Source: JAHBVH01 sp034432375 (lineage in GTDB: Bacteria; Chloroflexota; Anaerolineae; Caldilineales; Caldilineaceae). Taken from it: a DNA stretch of 64,000 bases. The stretch lies in assembly GCA_034432375.1 (NCBI GenBank), contig DAOUCA010000027.1, forward strand, positions 136,658-200,657, written 5' to 3'. Position numbers and translations under genes: made by a program. A model generated the notes under the pieces. That model was not told the origin of the DNA. It was given only the letters and a program-made list of their open reading frames with translations, and did no database searches. Shown one piece after another: positions 61,165 through 64,000 of the stretch (positions within the stretch are counted from its first letter, which is position 1; each line of letters begins with the position of its first letter).

Positions 61165-62397
61165 TTAGCGATAGCGCCGCTCTTTCAGGTACTGCTCAAC
61201 GCGCGTCTCGCTAATGTCGGTCGCCAGTGTCTCTAGTCGTTGTGACAAATTCTTGAGACGGGGCGAAGGATTTTCATTCTGTGACAATGTCTCTTGTAGC
61301 GTACGAATTCGTCGGCGGATTCGCGATAAACTCTCCTCTTGCTGCTGCGCTTTTTCAGCACGTTGCATCGTTGCTGCTGAAGGCAAAAATAGCTCATCCA
61401 TAATGACTTGTATCACTAATGCTATTGGTGGTGCAATGAGTAAACCAAGCAGCCCAAGCGCGTAAAGCATTGCCAACATAACAAGAATAACGAGAATTGA
61501 ACTGTAATGATCGCGTCGATAAATTCTTGGCTCAACCACATACTCCATCAGCAGAAAAACTACAATCGTGTAGAGCGCGGCAGCTATGGTCAACCAGAAC
61601 CCATTAAAAAGAGCGAGGATCACAACGAAAATAAGACCGATGACCCCGCCAATTAGGGGAATAAACCAACTAATTGCCGCTGCTGTTGCGATCAAAAAGG
61701 GATAATTCAGTCCCATTAGATAAAAGCCCGCGGTTAACAAAGCGCCGACGATCACACTCTGCAACACTTCACTGCGCAGATAGGCTCCAATATTTCCCTC
61801 TAATGTGCGCCACAGGTTGCGCGCTTGCCTGCGCTTGGTCGGTGGCAGCAAAGAGAGCCAAAGTCGCTCAAAATGAACCTCATCCGCCGTCCAATAGACA
61901 CTGAGTGCAAGTGCCAACAGGAGCTGCCCAGCAATACCAACAATCCCCTGCGTCAACCCTAATATACTCGACAACAATATATTGCTGCTCTCAGCCGGCA
62001 GATACGAATCCAGCTCATCGATTGGGGGTAACGTTGCCCATAAGTCGGCCTGCCAATTGTCATTTCCACTTTCCTCTGCCAATGCAGATTTTGCTTGATA
62101 GAGCTGATCATAGCGCTGGACACTTTCTTGAATCAGTTGCTCAACCTCCATGCTCAGTGGCAGGCTGACGAGAAGCGCGAGGCCCAACAACGCCAGCAAC
62201 GTTACGCCATAGGCAATGGTCATGGCAATGGAGCGGGAAAGCTTGGCACGGCGCATTCGCTTTACGGGATCATGAAAGGCTGCCGCCACTGCCAAGGAGA
62301 CAATAAAGAGCAAAACAATACTGCGCAACTCCCACAAGATCAGGATCGTTGCAAGTGTTGCCAGGGTAACAAGAATTGAGAGCGTGATCCGTTTCAT
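61165..62397 (-). CDS. AI-2E family transporter 2
   Basis: 410 residues, PF01594-type membrane protein, about eight helices (ILILWELRSIVLLFIVSLAV; VTLLALLGLALLVSLPL; LLLALALSVYWT; LLTAGFYLMGL; LIGGVIGLIFVVILAL). The C-terminus is a coiled-coil-like charged tail. Family members export autoinducer-2, quorum or ionic species, but most are uncharacterised. Overlaps the next gene by four bases, so it is the second gene of a duplicated pair. Confidence 0.88.
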   Translation of the reverse strand: MKRITLSILVTLATLATILILWELRSIVLLFIVSLAVAAAFHDPVKRMRRAKLSRSIAMTIAYGVTLLALLGLALLVSLPLSMEVEQLIQESVQRYDQLYQAKSALAEESGNDNWQADLWATLPPIDELDSYLPAESSNILLSSILGLTQGIVGIAGQLLLALALSVYWTADEVHFERLWLSLLPPTKRRQARNLWRTLEGNIGAYLRSEVLQSVIVGALLTAGFYLMGLNYPFLIATAAAISWFIPLIGGVIGLIFVVILALFNGFWLTIAAALYTIVVFLLMEYVVEPRIYRRDHYSSILVILVMLAMLYALGLLGLLIAPPIALVIQVIMDELFLPSAATMQRAEKAQQQEESLSRIRRRIRTLQETLSQNENPSPRLKNLSQRLETLATDISETRVEQYLKERRYR

Positions 62398-63836
62398 GCT
62401 GTGCCTTCCATGCCGACAAGTAAGGTGTCTAGTTCTGATGCCAATAGTTCAATCGTATCGGCTGCTTCTTCTTCTATGCGTGTGCCATCCTCGGCATTGG
62501 ATTCGCTGCGCGCCTGTTTGCGTACATCCTGCGCCAATTTTTGGGCTTCCAAGCGCAGCACGCTAAAGCGATCGCGTGATTGCTGAATCGACGTTGCTGG
62601 TTCTGCCGCCAACTCGGGCGGATCTTGAAAGATGATACGATTGAGTAAGATTTGCAGAATGGCTGCCAGGGGAATTGCCAAGATGGCCCCCAAAATGCCA
62701 AAGAGCAAGCCAAACGCCGAGATCGCCAAAATGGAGACGATCGCATTGACGCCGACCGATTCATCCATAATACGCGGGACAAGGAAACTATTTTCCAACT
62801 GTTGAATTGCAGCCAGCGCAATAATCACCCAAAGCGTCTTTTCCGGGGCGGTGCTCAACGTCAGCAGCAGAGAAGGAACGGCACCCAAGACGGGGCCAAT
62901 CACCGGCAGCGCTTCAAAGATCCCCATGATCAGACCGAGTGTAAAGGCATTGGGCACGCCGATGATCCAGAAGGCAATGGCCGATGAAACACCGATGATG
63001 ACACAGAGCAATGTCTGCCCGCGCACATAACCGCCAATCCGCAATTGAACTTCATCGATAAAGGTACGCACATCTTTGCGCCGATTTTGTGGGATACGCC
63101 ACAATAATCGTTGCAACAAATTTTCCCCTTCCAACGTCCAATAATAGGCAAGGAGGAGCACGACGACCAGAATCAATAGTCCATTCGCTGTGCTGCTCAC
63201 CCATTGCCAGATCATCAACAGTGAGCCGGTGGCGTCACCTTGCTCCATCACCTGCTGCTCAACGAGAAAAAAGTGCGTTGGGATGAGCGTGCCGATCGAT
63301 TGCATAATCACACTCGGTGAATTGACAAAATAATCGCGCAAGGTGCTGTAATAGACCGGCATTTGACTCACAAAGTCAGAAACTTGGCTTAGAATGAGGG
63401 GTACGACAATCCATGTAAATAGGCCGACAAAAATCGTTAGCAGGAGGTAGATCAAGATAATGCTAACGCGCGGCGGTATGTGGTAGCGTTCTAGATAGAT
63501 AGTTGCTGGCTTGATCGCAATCGAAAGGCTGAGCGCGATAAAAAAGATCAAGACAACCATGTAAAATTGATAGAGCAGGAGAAACCCAAACCCAACCAAA
63601 ACGGCCATTAGCGTGGCCATAATGATATTGGGAACAGTCCAAGTACGCAGATCATGCCATACCGCCACCTGCGCAATCTCTTCTTCCTTCTCAGCGGATC
63701 TCTTTGCACGATCTATTGGTGGTTGTGGTTGTGTTTGTGCGGACGGGGTTTGATTTTTCTCCGGCTGCACGCCAGATATCTGCTTATTGTCTGATATGGG
63801 TAGGGCTAGATCAGGGATACCTTGGGTTTCTGCCAT
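62394..63836 (-). CDS. AI-2E family transporter 1
   Basis: 480 residues, homologous to the gene at 61165 with the same fold: IIMATLMAVLVGFGFLLLYQFYMVVL, LILVVVLLLAYYWTLEGE, FWIIGVPNAFTLGLIMGIFEALPVIGPVLGAVPSLLLT, then a C-terminal amphipathic tail. The N-terminus is hydrophilic. Tandem duplication gives a possible heteromeric transporter. It is the first gene of the two. Confidence 0.9.
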   Translation of the reverse strand: MAETQGIPDLALPISDNKQISGVQPEKNQTPSAQTQPQPPIDRAKRSAEKEEEIAQVAVWHDLRTWTVPNIIMATLMAVLVGFGFLLLYQFYMVVLIFFIALSLSIAIKPATIYLERYHIPPRVSIILIYLLLTIFVGLFTWIVVPLILSQVSDFVSQMPVYYSTLRDYFVNSPSVIMQSIGTLIPTHFFLVEQQVMEQGDATGSLLMIWQWVSSTANGLLILVVVLLLAYYWTLEGENLLQRLLWRIPQNRRKDVRTFIDEVQLRIGGYVRGQTLLCVIIGVSSAIAFWIIGVPNAFTLGLIMGIFEALPVIGPVLGAVPSLLLTLSTAPEKTLWVIIALAAIQQLENSFLVPRIMDESVGVNAIVSILAISAFGLLFGILGAILAIPLAAILQILLNRIIFQDPPELAAEPATSIQQSRDRFSVLRLEAQKLAQDVRKQARSESNAEDGTRIEEEAADTIELLASELDTLLVGMEGTA

Positions 63837-63896
63837 TAAAGCCTCTCAAACATGAGTGTTAGAACAATACCTTCGCCAATTTCAGAAATTAGAGCC

Positions 63897-63965
63897 GTCA
63901 TTCCTGCGCAGGCAGGAATCCATCTTCATGTTACACGAGTAGATTCCTGCATGCGCAGGAATGAC
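63897..63965. repeat. GTCATTCCTGCGCA inverted repeat at right edge
   Basis: Arms GTCATTCCTGCGCA (63897-63910) and TGCGCAGGAATGAC (63952-63965), with inner GCAGGAATC / GATTCCTGC. Such repeats are dispersed REP-like units in many bacteria. It lies just past the left end of the AI-2E pair. Confidence 0.75.
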
Positions 63966-64000
63966 ATCTGGAAATTTCCGCCAAAACAAGGTTTGGCGAA

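Noticed and set aside
1..64000. tRNA, rRNA, tmRNA, RNase P or CRISPR array
   Set aside because: No T-loop/acceptor pattern, conserved core or regularly spaced repeats could be supported by reading.

Overview
The window looks like a chromosomal segment of a free-living, mid-GC bacterium, most probably a member of Chloroflexota (Anaerolineae/Caldilineae-like). This is an inference from gene content. The supporting traits are lipoproteins with Thr/Pro-rich linkers and SH3b domains, large secreted DUF11/kelch proteins ending in a hydrophobic YLP(L/I)V tail, a GT39 glycosyltransferase coupled to a clan-A glycoside hydrolase, cobalamin-type radical SAM proteins, a DnaD-like protein next to dnaB, and a Ccm system with a Cys-type CcmE. 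No rRNA, tRNA, CRISPR array, phage module or transposase gene was seen. Short inverted-repeat elements are common between genes.

Layout. 1-3.3 kb: two half-size ABC exporter genes (the first cut by the left edge), converging on a secreted lipoprotein gene (3.3-4.9 kb). 5.6-10.4 kb: two B12-binding-type radical SAM genes flanking a DUF4160/DUF2442 pair, then a SPASM-like radical SAM gene. 10.8-13.3 kb: an SMP-30 family hydrolase and a Lys/Ala-rich low-complexity protein. 13.7-19.3 kb: DNA repair and housekeeping genes (nfo, an ECF-like sigma factor, alr, an EEP-family membrane protein, nth). 19.3-27.8 kb: a cell-surface block with a pseudokinase-like membrane protein, a kelch/DUF11 protein and a divergent 1,000-residue DUF11 protein. 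28-35 kb, all on the minus strand: rpsT, a glutaredoxin-like protein, a circularly permuted CcdA, ccmD, ccmC, ccmB, ccmA, ccmE, then DUF2007, DUF952, a metallo-beta-lactamase-fold hydrolase and an HxlR regulator. 35.5-41.6 kb: GT39, glycoside hydrolase and two paralogous SH3b lipoproteins. 41.7-46 kb: a replication-initiation block with an intein-containing dnaB, a DnaD-like gene and a helicase loader carrying two ATPase domains. 46-54 kb: BFN nuclease, SDR dehydrogenase, enolase-superfamily enzyme, DinB protein, an ArsR/SdpI/CPBP operon and an HpaI-type aldolase. 54-64 kb: zinc metallopeptidase, MscS channel, cysS, BON protein, class II photolyase and two AI-2E family transporters.

How parts work together. 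The ccm genes, CcdA and the thiol protein form a cytochrome c maturation module: heme export and chaperoning, plus delivery of reducing power across the membrane. The dnaB, dnaD-like and loader genes form a primosome module. alr serves cell-wall synthesis. nfo, nth and the photolyase cover base-excision and UV repair. The most unusual features are the permuted CcdA, the eroded-homing-endonuclease intein in DnaB, the duplicated helicase loader, a family of short TIR elements that often abut stop codons, and a shared C-terminal tail on surface proteins.
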